NCBI GenBank assembly: GCA_014549065.1
Contig: JACDOX010000007.1
Span: 4,457,347 to 4,521,346, forward strand
Source: Cardinalis cardinalis
Lineage: Eukaryota > Chordata > Aves > Passeriformes > Cardinalidae
Reading direction: 5' to 3'
DNA length: 64,000 nucleotides
Below, piece by piece: positions 12,801-27,800 of this stretch; positions within the stretch are counted from its first letter, which is position 1, and every line of letters starts with the position of its first letter. The notes under the pieces were generated by a model. It was given only the letters and a program-made list of their open reading frames with translations. It searched no databases and was not told the DNA's origin. Both the position numbers and the translations under genes were made by a program.

Positions 12801-15800
12801 CACATAAAACTGCAGGAATAACTTTCACAGTAATTATGCACGGGACCTGTAGGAGAGCTGGAATTTGAACTTGAAGCAGAGGGTATTGGTGATGGCACTG
12901 GCTGTCATTGAGGGATTTTCCACAACGTGCAGGTTAACAAGTTACGGGTGGAGTACGTTCTCCCTCCTGTCTGCTCTTCTTCCTTTTGCTGTTAGAAGGG
13001 TTACAAGTCTGAAATCAGAGCAAAGGCGCATATGCATTAAGGGACATACATAGAGGGNAAGAAGATTGGTTCACAAAATGAAATTTGGGGAACTTTACCT
13101 TTTTGTTGTGCTGCATCAGGCAGCTTTATCTACAGACGAATGCAGGTGGGAAAGAGCAGAACAGCTCTAGTGAGATTTGAGAGAGTGGGTCTGTCTGTGA
13201 AACTTAGATTTTTGTAATTGATTGCTCCATGTGAGAGGTTCTGGAAGGAATTTTCTGGGCTGTTGATACTGAGCTTGCAACAGACTATTTTCTCCTCACA
13301 TTCTTCGGTGATTTATATGTGGTAAACTGGTGTGAGGGAAAAGCTTCATAATTGAAATTCCTCACTAATATGGGGTAGCTTTCTCTTGAGAAGTCATTAA
13401 GAAAATATCTTTGTAAGTATGACCCNTCTTCTTGAGGATTGTTGAACATGTCCATTTCCTCAGTGGAAATGCACAATAGTATTCATTGCTACATTTTGCC
13501 CTGGCGTGATAGAAATGGTAAATAAAAAACTGAAACACAAATTATTTATTGCATTAGAACTGCTATTATGTCTTCTTTTTTCATGAACATGAGTGGCTTT
13601 TGGGCTTTAGGAGCACCTTAATATGTTGAAAAAGTTAAAGCTGATATTTGGTGGATATAGAATGAAAATTCCTTCATTATAAAATCCTCTTGCTTTGGGT
13701 TTTTATGTTTCACTTTGTGTGATGTTGGGGTTTTGTTTGTGGTGGTTTTTTTTTTTAGAAATACCCACTGAATTTGATTTGTACTGTCTAATAATTCGTG
13801 AGCACTGATCTTTTGAAACAGTGCAGATTAAAATCCTTTACAGATGCTGGGAGTTATAGATACAAAACAAGTGAAGATAATGAGTTCCAAAGTGTTCTTC
13901 AGATGTTGCATCTGGTAAGATAGGGAGAGCTAAAACAGGCAGAATCCAATGAGTAGAGCTTTTAAAATTTTTTTCTGAGTTTGGGAATTTTGCATATGAC
14001 CAGCTCCTTGTGTTTAAACGTGGGTTTAACTATAGCGAGATTACAGTGTTCAATTACTTGCTCTCTGCATGGTGGTGATTTTTTTGTTTGCTTGAGGAAC
14101 AAAAAAATACATCTGGTATTGCCTATAGCAGAATCTGTTTGGTGTGATATATAGGTGGCTTTTCTGCAGTTTTTCTGCTTTACTGTGATCTTGCTTTCCT
14201 ACAGCAAATTNCACAGTACTGAACAGAATAATGAAGACTTTAATTGTCTCAAATAACTTCATCTTAGGTTATTTTTTTGTTTGTAGAAGTTGCTTAATAG
14301 AATATGTATATTTGCAAATTAACATGATACATATGCTTGTCTGAAAAATGCTGAGAAACAATTCAAAATCCCTCAGTTTTCTAATTCCTGAGCTTGGCAT
14401 AGTAATTGTAGATTTCCCTTCATAAAGTTTTCCCCCACTTTTAGAAATCTAAAATCATAAACTAAATTTGTTGTATAAGAGCACTAGATGCCCATAAGAA
14501 GTATTCTGATTTGAATGTATGTCCTAGAAAAAAAAAATTAGTTATTTGTTGCTCACTCTGTAACTTGAATGCAGTAATAATGGCATCTAGGTTAGATTAA
14601 ACAAATAATTTTTGAATTGGTAATTAATTACATTAAAGGACTTCAGCTTTTTAAGNTTTTGTCTGGAAATGTGATACTGCAGAATTTTTTTTTCAGACTT
14701 AAGGAACAAATTTATTGTCAAAATTTATTGTGATAAAACATGATAAAACAACGGTTGCATACCTGTGTTCTTCTTTTTTAAAACATTCTTGTCAATATCT
14801 TTCTTGAAATGAACATGGTTGTTTTCTGTTGTTTGTTTTTACTTTTCTTGTTGACCATTATGAGAGAGGAAAAAAGGGGGGAGGATAAGAAACATTTCAA
14901 TTTGCGGTGATAATCACAGTTACTGAAAACTGAGCTGATAAAGAAACCTTTCTGAAATNAATGGGTTGAAGAGATACCGGTTAGAAGCACTGTGTCCTTC
15001 TTTATTTCTGTCATCTTTACTGTCAAGAAAGCTTAAAAGTCAGGGCTAGCTGTGGTGGGATTACTCTTTAAAAAGGACATTCTGTGTCATTTCAACCTGT
15101 AAAAGTATGAAATCCCTGAATCCACAGTTACAATGATTTTGGTTAGAAAGTAATTATTTGTTACAGATGTTTCTGTAGACCGTGGTGTAATGGCACTGAG
15201 GTGAGCTTCTGTGTGTGTCTTGAACCAGCCCACCAAGGAAATAGGGAGTGGTGAGGATGGTACTGAACTGCTTGTTTCTACTGCCATATGAAGTTTTTCA
15301 GAACTCCATTCTACTGGAGTTTCTTAAAATATAAATATTAATATAATCTTGCAGTGATTATTGTACATNATTTATATCACAGGGCTCATAAACTCTTCTT
15401 GCTTTGTATGCTTCCCTCGCTGCTTGCTTCCAGCTGCCCATGTCCATAGAAGGGTAAGTTAATCTNCTTGAACAAAGCTTGTGCACTGCTGTTTTGAAAA
15501 ATCAGTCTCTATTATCTCTTTCAGAATCTTATCTGTTCAGAGTGTGGAGATGAATTCACTCTACAGAGTCAGCTGTCCATACACATGGAAGAACATCGTC
15601 AAGAATTGGCAGGCAGTAGGATTCACAGCTGCAAGTCTTGCAAAAAAGAATTTGAAACTTCCTCACAGCTAAAGGAGCATATGAAAACTCACTATAAAAT
15701 AAGGTGACAATCATGGGTTTATAGCAAAATGAGCAGATGTTACTTTTATGGTGATAGCTGGGAAAAGCAGGAGTAGTATTTCCAGTCAGCAAAGTACCAT

Positions 15801-18800
15801 GATTCATGCAGATAATTTCTTTTCTTTGGTATGCTGTTCTAAAATGACACTTTCTTTTTAAGACCTTGCTTAAGTGGGTNGTTATTTTTGGAGGTCTTTT
15901 TTCCCCCGTTTTTGTATTTAGGCACACATACTAAGCATAGTTCATCTGCAAGCTATTTGTAAACATGAATTAAGTTTCTCTTTTGCAAAGTGATTTTTGA
16001 AGTGTGTTCATGATTTTAAACACTAATAGCAGTGTATTTAAGCAAATGTATATTAATTTTACATAGCATTTATTATAATGACAAAAGTTTTAATGCTTTC
16101 ATTCTGCAAAGATGTTACTTGTTCTTTGCAGTTTAATCATCTTTCCCTGTTACAGCCTCCCATGAGTTTCTTGTAAATCTGAAAAAGCACAAAATGAAAG
16201 GGGGAAAAAAGAGACCTGGTAAATGCTGTTCTTATTTTTAGTGAATATTTGTTCTGTTTTTTCTTTCAACTCTAGTTTACTTTGAGGAAGGTGAGAACTA
16301 CTTTAAGTTAGAAGGAAGAAAAACTTCTCTTGATTTATTTTATATATTAAAAAAGCCTGAAGTCTTGACAGCTGATCTCTGTTTTAATTTTCACTGTTTC
16401 TGTAAAAAACGGATGAGAAAATTACATATTCAAAACCAAGAAATGCTGTCTAGTCCCTGTTCTTCTTACTAGAATTTAATACAGATTCTACNATCTTAAT
16501 AGTTGTGTTGCAAGAGGTTTAAACAAGTGTTGTAAGTTTCAATCTGCTAACAGAAATTAAAAGGTTTGAAGTATCAAGTAAGGTTTGTATTGAGTTATGT
16601 AAATCTATTACCTACTGGAGCCATTGTTTTTGTGGACAACTCCTGTTTAGAGATGTTAGGATGAATAAACTAGTTAGTTTGATTTGTAGCTAAATGAATT
16701 TTGGGAATTTATATTCTCTGTTTCTGTGGTTCTTTGGAGAATGTGATTTGTATTTGAGGGCCAGTAGTGAATATTTGGGTTGTTAAATTCTTAACTTNCT
16801 CTTACTAGACTTCAGNNAGTGCATTTGTACTCCAGTGTATGAGATTTGTGTATTGTAGTTCAGAATAAAGGACTTTGCTATGTTCAGGCAAAAGAAATAG
16901 AGTTGAAGGTTTCCACCAAAATGTTTGTGAAGTCACTGTATACTTCTGGCAGAATATACNCTGAAAATGTCTTTCGAGAGCCTCTAAGATGTGTCAGGTC
17001 TTTACTGCAGAAATAACTAAAAGTCTTGGTGCATGTAGGTGCTGAGAAAAGAGCTGTTGGTATTGTTCTTTCAGTACCATTATGGAATTTGGGTTTTTGC
17101 TGTTGCAGCTGGTACTATGTTGCTATCAAATTAACACTGTGTTAAAAATGATGGGGTAAAAGAAGTATCTTCAAAAAAACGTTTCATTTTATTTTTTTTT
17201 TAATCACAGGGTATCAAATACCAGATCTTACAACAGAAACATTGATAGAAGTGGGTTTACCTATTCCTGTCCTCACTGTGGGAAGACGTTCCAGAAGCCG
17301 AGTCAATTAACACGGCACGTTAGAATACACACAGGTAAGGCTGTGGANGTACTTATTTTAATTTGGTTTTGTTTTAAAAATATCAGTTAACCTCTGAAAT
17401 GCTGTGTATATGTTCTCCCTGTTGGGACCTGAAATATTATTAATACATTTGGCTTGTTAGATNCAGTTACCTGTTGGTTTAAAATAAACTTTTTATAATT
17501 CATTTGCTTAGGAAATTTATAGGCTTTTAAATTTTCCAGATTTATTTGATTAGAAGCAGTTTAAAAATGTGAAAAAATGTATACATTTCATTTGTTTCCA
17601 AAAATCAGTTTTGGTACTTAGAGTTTCAATGGGCCCTAAAATCAGAATCTCTTGATAAGGGCCAATCATCTACTTTAAATTAGATCTTGTGTGCTGTAGA
17701 GAGCAGGTTCTAAAATCNAGTTGCAAAAAGAGCACAAGTACATGAGAATTAATGATACTAATAAAGTAGTAGTCTTGCATTTTTAAAATTGATTAATTTA
17801 AACTCAAGAAATGGTCTTCTGAGATGATAAGCCTAGGTTGTAATAATTGAAGAAGTGCAGGTGACTGTTCAAATTTGCAGAATCAGTAGGAAATGGTTTT
17901 TGCCATGTTTCTGTCATAAATATGTGCATGTTTAAACCANAAGCAATTGAAATAATTGAAAAATGCCAAGCATAAAATAATATAAAACTTTTGAANTGTA
18001 CAGATGACTACAAAAGAATACTTCTTATGTTTTAACCAGGTATACATTATTATAGCAGGAGTTTTGCTTTAAACAAAGACTTCATTGAAGATATTCCAGT
18101 GATGTATTTTTCATACATATTGAATAGATTGCCATTTGTCTAGTTTTTAGTTATTTCAGGTATTCATTTGTGTAAGTGTACAATTGTGTTATTACCCTGA
18201 CTGATACTGTTGTAGTATCAATCAGTGTAATATCACTGTTCAGACAGTGATGTGACGAGTTGCCATTTACAATAATGGTCCTGTTTACAAAGAAATAAAA
18301 AGACCATTGTGTGACACTTTCTTAAGAATCTTTTGAAGTTTTACAGATCTAGTTATAGAAAAGTGACACAAGAGGTCACCCTTGTACCTGCTTTAAAACA
18401 ATTGCTTGAAAGTAATATCAAAANAAGATCAGTGAAAATTAACGTCAGTATTTTAGATTCTTGGCTCTACTTAATTTATTAGCTTATTTTAGTCAGAATA
18501 AAGAAACAAGATTATANTTGCTTATGGATGCCTTTTTAAAGCTTTAAAAAGTTCAAAGGCATTTATAATATTTTTTTAAGACTGAAAGACATTTGCCTTT
18601 TGGGAAGCAGAAAATGCAGTCCCAATCTGCACATGATGGGAGGTCGTTTTAACTTCCAATTAGCTTGCAAATACTCATTTGATTTGTGAAGTATGTTANT
18701 ACTCCAAATCTGCAATCTGTCTGGCATTCAGCTGCTTGAGGTACTGTAGATATGTAGAAAAGAACAACTCTGTTTTAGAGAATCTAGAATGCCCAAGTCT

Positions 18801-21800
18801 TTAAGTGTTAAAATAGCAGAACTGTGCACAATGGGTAGCATTACATTAGTCTCTTAATTACAGTACTTTTTTTTTGTTCTAGCTAGTCATTTCAAGCACT
18901 TACGCCCTTCTAGAAAAAAAATCAAGTCTCAGGGACTGCAATTCCCACATTAATAATTGAGTAATGAACCCCTTGTCCCCCCTCTCAAATCTGTATTTTA
19001 TTAAGTTACACTTGAGAAATACAGAAATTTCACATTTCCACAATGGANTTAAGATTTTGTTATTATAATGAGATTTACTTACATAGGCAAANTTAACCTG
19101 AAGCAATACTTCTGTGTGTCCGCCAGCAACTCTTACTGGAAGCTAAGCTTTTTGCTAATGAAAGNGTAATAGGAATTTTGTAGTTCCAGATGTGAATCAG
19201 TGTTCTTAATTTTAATGTCTTTAAAAAAAAAGACAGTTAAAACCTGCAATCCCTAAGGTACCTTCAAAACCCCTAGGCAGCAGAAGATATACATTCCTTC
19301 AGTGAGTTATATGCTTAAAATCAATTTCAGAAAAATACCTGCTTTTGTTCTTTTGTTTCTTAATTAAGAATTAATAAGTTTAAAGCAGATGTAATTACAG
19401 CTATAAAATTATAAATCATAGAAAAATAATTATTAAAACTGATTTAGTGTGTACACGATAGGACTTACTGGTGTAGCAAAGATAGCACCCAGTGGTGCTT
19501 GTACTGGTCTTGGCTATGGAAATGTGCAGAGGCAAGGTGTTAAATATTTTCAAGGTCCTAGAGTTACCACAGCTGAACTATTTCACTAAAAGAAAAAAAT
19601 AGTAGTACTAAGTTCAAGTGGAGGTTCCCAGGAGTTAAGTAGGACACATGGTTGTAAGAAACTGAAATTTATCATTGTTAAGTTTATGTAGCTTTGTAAT
19701 CTGTTTATGCAGTCCTCTTATGTCCTGTAACTGGGGGGTTCTTCATGCTTATCTGGTAACATACAAAAAGTGTAATTATGCACAGCACTGAGGGCACCAA
19801 AATTGGGAAATTNTGACAGAGCATTTCTGTAAAAATGTTGGCTAGTTTTTCTTTAAATATTCAATATTAACAGTTTTAAAAATTATTTTCTGAGCAGAAC
19901 TGTCTAAAAAATTATTTCATTGCGTATTTTCAGTATGTGATTGCAAAGAGTGATTGGCTCTTAATATTTATTGGGGAGTGGGAACTATATACCATCTTTT
20001 GCAGAGTTGCTGTAAGACTTTCTGATTTTAAATTAGATAAAGGTTTTAATTTTTGACTGTTACTTATTTAATACTGCCCATTTACCCTCTGGGCCTGCTT
20101 GTTCCTGTGAAGGTATATGCATTTTATAGGATTTGGTATACACGTGGGTTTCTTTTTTCTTTTTCCCTTTGTTTTTTTTTGCTCCAATGATTTTGCATNG
20201 CAGCTTTTGAGGGAAGATGTTTTAAATAATTGCTTCATTTAGATTTCNTTTATTTTACCCATTTAAACTGATAATCATCAGCTAAGTCACAAAACCTTTT
20301 TAACAAGGCTACATTTTCATCAGAGTAGGTGCTGAGGTTGGTGGTTGAGGTAAACAATTTTATTGTCAAAACTTCCTAATAACATATCTAATAACGTTTG
20401 TATTTTATTTTAATGGATACAATTTTTTGTTTAGCTGCAGAAAACTGCTGGCATTTACTAAAATCTCCTTACCCTTCCTTTTCCTGCTGTTGTTTCCCTG
20501 CAGGTGAAAGACCTTTCAAGTGCAGCGAGTGTGGGAAGGCCTTTAACCAGAAGGGAGCTCTGCAGACCCACATGATCAAGCACACGGGGGAGAAGCCCCA
20601 CGCCTGTGCCTTTTGTCCCGCTGCCTTTTCCCAGAAAGGCAACCTGCAGTCACACATCCAGAGAGTTCACTCTGAGGTAAAGGCCATTATTCATTGAGTC
20701 CTGGGTGCTAACATGCATCTTAACTCAGTTTTGCTATTCCTATGTGCTCCCACCAGTATGCATTTATTGCTATAATGTGGGTTCTGGTTTGCTGCTTTTA
20801 CCTGTGAGCTTTCCTTAGTTTGTCTGAATAAATGTATACTTAGGACAAGTAGCAAAACCTTCATTTGCCAGTGTCTTTTCAGTACACGGGTAGATTAATA
20901 AATAGTGGGGTTAGGTGCACAAAAATGTATCTGTGTCAGTCTTGGGAGAACAAGGGCTAGAATCAGATGAAAGTAAGCCAAAAAAAAAGCCAAGCAGAAA
21001 ATGGTGAAAAATTTCAAGGCCAAGCAGCGACTCACTAATTCTATTGTAGAAGATACTTCATACTTGCCATTTTTCTTTGAAGTNTGTTTTGCAGCCTTTT
21101 ACAGAGCTTTTTTGGTTACAAGTAGAAGAAAATTCCAGAATAAGTTTAAAAAAAAATGACTCAGACCTCTTTATGTCTGGCTTTTTTTCTCTTTTTGACA
21201 GACAGTTTTTAAGACTCAGAAGGTACTGCTGTGATAAAGTAATACAATCTTCTTAGCAATATGAGCTATGCAACTTTGTTCGGTAATTTCCTTGCAGACT
21301 TTACTGAGTTGTGGTTGGAAATACCCATAGAAANAGACCTAGTTTGGGTTTGAAATTGTGAAGTGATAGAGGTAGTGCTTTTTGCTTCTTTTATTTCCCG
21401 TGTGCACAATATCATCTTAGTTCTCACTCTTCCCCTAACTGAGATTTGCAGTCTTGTTTTCCATTTTTGTGTTACAATGGTAGATATTACTAAGGATCCT
21501 CTTAGCATGTTAGCTTCTTAGTTTTANGATATGCCTTAGTATATGGATATGTCTTAATAGTTTGTGATACACTTANTTATGTTAAGTCATATAACTTGGA
21601 GTACTGTCTCCAGTTTGGGACGCTCAGTTCAGGAAGGACATTGAGGTCCTGGAGCATGTCTAGAGAAGGGCAGTGAAGCTGGTGAGGAGACTGGAGCACT
21701 CTGTGAGGAGTGGCTGAGGGACCTGGGGATGTGTAGCCTGAGAAGAGGAGGCTTGGGGGGGACATTATCACTCTCTACAACTCCCTGGAGGGAGGCTGCG

Positions 21801-24800
21801 GCCAGGTGGGGGTTGGCCTCTTCTCCCAAGCCACCNGCGACAGGACAAGAGCACAGTCTTAAGCTGTGNCAGGGGAAGTTTAGGTTGGACATCAGGAGGA
21901 ATTCCTTCATGAACAGGTGATTAGACATTAGAGTGGGCTGCCCAGGGAAGTGGTGGAGTCACCATCCCTGTAGATAAATATTTAAGACTGGACTTGGCAC
22001 TCAGTGCCATGGTCTAGTTGACATGGTAGTGTTTGGTCATAGGTTGGACTTGAGGACCTCAGAGGTGTTTTCCAGCCTAATTGATTCTGTGATTCTCTGG
22101 TGTGACTAGTTATCCTCAAGGTTAACAGCTTTCTATGTGTTATAGCTTATGCTACATNAAAAAATGAACCAACATAATTTAAANTGACTTTTTTCAGTAT
22201 TACTTAGGNGTGAAGTAAAAAATACTTTTTNCTTNTTTCTCTGTTACTCTGTTTTTCTGTAAGAAACAAACAAGCTATGGGATAAGATACTTTAAATAAA
22301 TGCTACCTCTTGGTCACATCCTATGCTGTGTTTTGCAGTCCTGAGCCTGCATTTGAGTTACTGCTTTGGTTACTTACTGAGTTACTGCTTTGAGTTACTT
22401 ATTGATTTTTTTTTTCTTTTTTGCTGTTGCTGTGTTTTCTTCAAGCCTGTGTGGAACTCTCTGAATTCTTTGTTTTATTCTGAAACAGTTACAAAATAAC
22501 ATTGCAGCTGATAATGAATTACAGGTTGATTCTCACTTCCTAAAGCACTCCTAAAGTTTAATTGTAGCATACTTTATTACTTAATACCTCTTTTTGAAAN
22601 TCTTGTTGGCAGTTTATTATCACAAAATATAAAATATCAATAATATATTGCAAGTACTGCAGTGTGTTTTCTTTTAAATACCTACACGTTGCAAGTATGA
22701 CACTGGATGTTATTGCTGTGTGGTGGATTGAGGAGGGAAGGTGAAGATGGTTTCAATCTGCAAATTTAACTGCTTTAATTATCTTAACCCATTGGTCTGA
22801 AAGTCTCAAAACAAGTGGCTGCTGATCACTTTCTCATTCTGTGTGTTCAAATTCAGTTCAAACTAGACATTAAATTTCCATGCTCTTCATGGTGTTGGTT
22901 TTGTCTGTGTTTTTTCCATCTNATGCTTCCAGACTTCCATTTGTATTATGTATGATGTTTCCTCTTCCGGCATATCTTAATTGTAAAGTTGCACTTCAGT
23001 TTTGCTTTTAAGTGTGAAATGGCAGGAGATGGTAAGGAGAGAAAAGTCTGAGGCCTTGTTTGCTGCAGGACACGAGTTTTGCTGTCTGCTGCGTCACAGT
23101 GTTGTCAAGTGGTAGTAAGCAATTGAGTCGTGCACANAGATGATATGTAATTATATGAATCTGCATATATCCAAGAGGTACCAGCCTGATTCCATAACTA
23201 CATACTGGTAACTTAAAAAAATAAACCATTGTAGCTCTCATAATCCCATAGTATACTTGTTATATAGAAAAATAGTGAAAAAACATAATATTTGGTAGGT
23301 GTAGGGAAAATTTACTTTATTTTTTTTTTAAGGTGAAGAATGGCCCTACGTACAACTGTACTGAATGTAGCTGTGTCTTCAAAAGCTTGGGTAGTTTAAA
23401 TACACATATCAGCAAGATGCACATGGGTGGTCCACAGAATTCTGCAAGTGCTTCAACAGATGTATCTCATGTTGCAGCGGTAAGCTTTGCTTGGTATTTA
23501 GTGAAAGTGCCTTTAAGAATTTAATTAGGTCTATATCTTAATTCCAGTAATTCTTCAGAGAGGTTAGAACTTCTAGACCTGTAGCTGTCTTTTGTCTTTT
23601 TCAAGTTTTATGTGATTTTTATTATTAATTTGCAGGATTAAATATTGGGAAAATGTAAATTGGCCAACTGTATGCAAAAAAGTATTTACAGTTCGACACT
23701 TTGGTTGAAAATGTAGCAGTTTAATTCCACAACTAAGTAAAGTATAATTCTTGTTCTTAGAGATTATGTTAGCCTCCTTTGATAAANTAAAAATTATGGG
23801 GAAGTTTTAGAACTATTGAAGAAATGTATTAGTTTCAACTCATTTTCAGAAATTATTTGTATAATTCCAGTCTATATAAACACATGGTGGATTCTTCTGT
23901 GTATATCTGATAAGTTTTTTTTTAAATGCTAGCTTCTTATTAGGCAGATTATAAAGGAAAAAAATATAGCTTTATTGGAAGCAGTGGATGTTTATTTTTC
24001 TTTACCAAGATACAAAAAAGAGCTAAAATTCTGAAAATGTCTCTGGTTTCATAAGACTACAGTATTTTTTGAGTCAGTGCATATTTAATTTATCATAGTA
24101 CTCTTCTTTTTTTTTCTTTGTTAGAACAATCTTTTCTACTTCTAGTCCCCTCTGCTTTGCTTATCTCCAACTCATGCTTTAATGTTCAATGGGTGATGAG
24201 TAATAGCAGTCTTTGAAAGAGGAAGGTTAACATTTGAAGTCTGAACTTCATTTTGCAGCTGTGTCTTCCTGAAATAACCTGTCTAGTAATGGTGTTTGGA
24301 AAAGCTTTTTTTTACATTTTCTGAAGTTGTTTTATAGGGCAGATGCTATTTGTTTCTCCATGTTAATTCATAAAAAGAAAGACTAATGTGTCTTATTTGT
24401 TTGCAAGTACATATATTTTCTGTCTTTTTTTACATTTACAAATTCTCAAGCCTAATCCTAAAAGCAGGATGGAAAAGAATTCCTTCATTACTACCTCATG
24501 TGTTTTTTTTCCCTGGCCAGCTCTGATTTTTTTTTTAATTGTTTTTTGTTTACTTAAATATTTTGGATTTGCTTAGCATATTGATATTACAGCAGTGTGG
24601 TATTACCTCTGCTTGCATGAATACTTTGCTGCTTGCATGCAGGAGTGGACTAGCAAAAAATGCCATACAGTAGTATAAGCAAAGAGAGAGGAGGGAGAAA
24701 AAGATTCTTTCTAAAAATAGATGCCAATAAGTTTAGCAAGGTGGAGCAGAGATAAAAAATGGCATGTCAATTGCATATTAGAGAGGATTATGCTTTTAAT

Positions 24801-27800
24801 TTGTAATTTTATGTCTGAATTGGCATATATTTAATTATTTCTTTTTTTTAAAATTGCATTAGAAACTTAGTACATTATTGGATTAGCACTAACATTCTTA
24901 CATTAGAACTTTTCTTCATTCTGCTGAAAACTTGNAGAACTGCTTTAACAACAAATCTCCAGTATAATAGTTCTATCCTGAGGTTTGCCATCAGTCTCTG
25001 TCATCCCTTGGTACACACCTGGGGGTAAGCAAGGATTATGTCCTTATTAAGTACCCATTCCAAAAGCTGAAGTTTCCTGAAGTGCTGTGCTACCAAAGAG
25101 TGTACTCTTGTGTGATACATGAGAATATTTCTAAATTATAGTGACTATAAGGCTGTCATTTGCTGCATTAGTATTTATAGCTAAGATGATTTAGTGTACT
25201 TCTGTTTCTCTCACATTGTCTGATTTTTCTGTGCTACTTTTCTNCCATGTTTTGTATCAGCCATATTTTTCTTTTTGAATAAGATTTAAATTATTTTGAT
25301 TTCTTTGTAGGACTCTGTCACCCAGCCTTTAACGACATCCCCTACTAATCTTTTGCAACCTGTTGATAACAAATGGAAGAATGTAAGTTTGAAGTTTTGG
25401 TCATATTTTTGCATCACGACTATATATGGGAGAAACTTTACATAATTTTGTAAATGTTCATTTACTTGGTGAGAAACGGTATACTGTGATACTTTGTGAT
25501 AAGTTGGATCAGCTAATATGTGAAGGGAAGCTCCTTGGTGAATGCAGCTGGTTATTTAGAGGTGGAACAGATCTTAAATGTTATGTTTGCCTCATTTGCC
25601 ATTATGTTGCCTCATTTGTTTACACACTCATGATTTTGCATATAAGTCTCTTTAACAGCTCTTCAAAATGGAGGTAAATAGTTTTCTGTATAAAAGGTCC
25701 AGAGAGTAAGGATTCTTAAAAATCCAGGATTGCCCTACCCTTCTGCCTTTATTTTGCAGTGATTACCATGGTTTGGTTGGAGAGGGAAGAAGCTGTGTTC
25801 ATACAGGTTGAGTTGATTGGAATTTAGGCAGCAGAGGAACTGTNGGGCTCAGGAAGAGCCATGGAGCTCGGGAAGGATGATGCAGGGCTGACTTTCTAGA
25901 ACTCCATAGCAAACAGTTGTGGTGTACAGGAAGGTCTGTATGTGCCTGTTCCCCTGGGAATTCTGGCAGGTTTTGTTGCAGCTGTGCAGCATCTTGTTTG
26001 TCAGCTGTAGGTTGCAGCATGGTATCTTAGGGACAGACCCTCTGACTTAGTCTCCCCTTCCTAATTTCAGCTACTGATTATTTTGTGTTGTACTCACAAA
26101 ACCAAGATCTGGGAAATGTGGCAGTACAGCTTTAAAGTCACCATAAACAGCTCATCCACTGTAGGCAGGGCAGAAAAGGTGGAGGGGAGGCACTGAATGT
26201 GTGTAATAGAAGGGTTAAAATGTTNGGAACTCTCAGTTGGCCGTGGAATAGTTGAGTGCCTGGGTAAGAATCGAGGGGCGAACAAATAATGCAGGTATCA
26301 TTGTGGGATGTAGATCTGACAACCTTCCACGCAGGATGATGACATTGAGGAATTATTGTCTGAGGGACAAAGAGACACCTCTGAGTCAACTGCCCTTCTT
26401 CTTATGAGGGGCTTCAACTTGCCAGAAATTACCTGGGAGAATCACACAGCTGATAGAACCTGGGCCAGAAGATTGCTAAAAAACCTGGATGACAGCTTTA
26501 TGGAATAGGTCCTAAGGGAGTAGACTCAGAAAGATGCCCTCCTTGATCTACTGCTTGTCAGAAGAGAGGATCTGATCTCACAAAGTGGAGATTGGCAGCC
26601 ATCTTGGCCATGGCAACCATGAAGCAATAGAGTTTAAAATTGTTAACAGGAGGAAAAATGCCAGCAAAACCTCAGCTCTGGACGTGACGAGAGCAGACTT
26701 TGGGCTACTGAGGGAANTAGTAAATAAGGACCCCTGGGAAAATATTTTTGCAGGTGCTGGGGAATATCAGTGCTGGTCACTTTTTAANTACCACCTTCTG
26801 AGGGCACAGGAGCAAGCAATTCACAAATATCATAAGTCAGGCAGGCAAGGCAGAAGGCCNCATTGGCTGAACAGAGATCTTTTGGAAATAAGGCAGAAAA
26901 CAAGGGTGTATGCCCTGTTGTAGCAAGGTCAGGTGACACAGGAAGCATACAGAGGTACTACATGTTTCTGTAGGGAGAAAATTCGTGTGGCCAAGGCTCA
27001 GCTGCAGTTGAAGCTGGCCAGAACTGTGGAGGACAATAAAAAGAGGTTTTTCAAATGTATTAATGACAATAGGCAGTGTAAAAATAACATTGGCCCATTA
27101 CAGGATGAGGATGGTCACCTCACAAATAATAATAGGAGCTGGTCTGTTCAGCCTGGAGAAGACTTAGACCTCATTGCAGTTACAGCTTCTTCATGAGAGG
27201 AAGANAAGGGACAGACACTGATCTCTTCTCTGTGGAGACAAATGACAGGACCTGAGGGAATGGCCTGAAGTTTTGACAGGGGAAGTCTAGGTTAGATATT
27301 AGGGAAAGGTTCTTCACCCAGAGAGTGGTTGTGTACTGGAACGAGCTCCCCAGGGAAGTGATCACAGCACCGAGAGTTCAAGAGGCATTTGGACAATGGT
27401 CTCAGACACGTGGTGTGANGCTGGGNGTGTCCTGCACAGGGNCNGGAGTTGGACTTGNTGATCCTGATGGGTCCCTTTCTAAAATACTCTGTGATAATGT
27501 GATGGAGAGTGCCAGGTTGTTCCTAGTGAGNGGTATGAGTTGGGAGCAATGGATCCCATTGCCCTCTCCTCCCAGAATTGCCTGAAACTGCCAGGCAGGT
27601 TTGCAGCCACTCTGCCCCCAGCCTGTATCACTGCCTGTGATTTGTGTGACCTAAGTGCAGGACCCAGCACTTGGCCTTGTTGAACCTCNTACNACTGAAC
27701 TGTTAACACAGTCTCTCCAGATCCAGGGTTGTATCTGGTCTGTATTTCATTCTGGCAATTTTTAGGNTTTTTTTCAGTTGTCTGTTTATAGTGTTCACTA

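Noticed and set aside
15556..15927. 123-codon minus-strand open frame
   Set aside because: Antisense to exon 3 and flanking intron; no domain, and the plus strand encodes clear fingers.
26585..27196. Two neighbouring plus-strand open frames as a possible host gene
   Set aside because: They are remnants of CR1 ORF2 (endonuclease end and linker), with stops and no reverse transcriptase.
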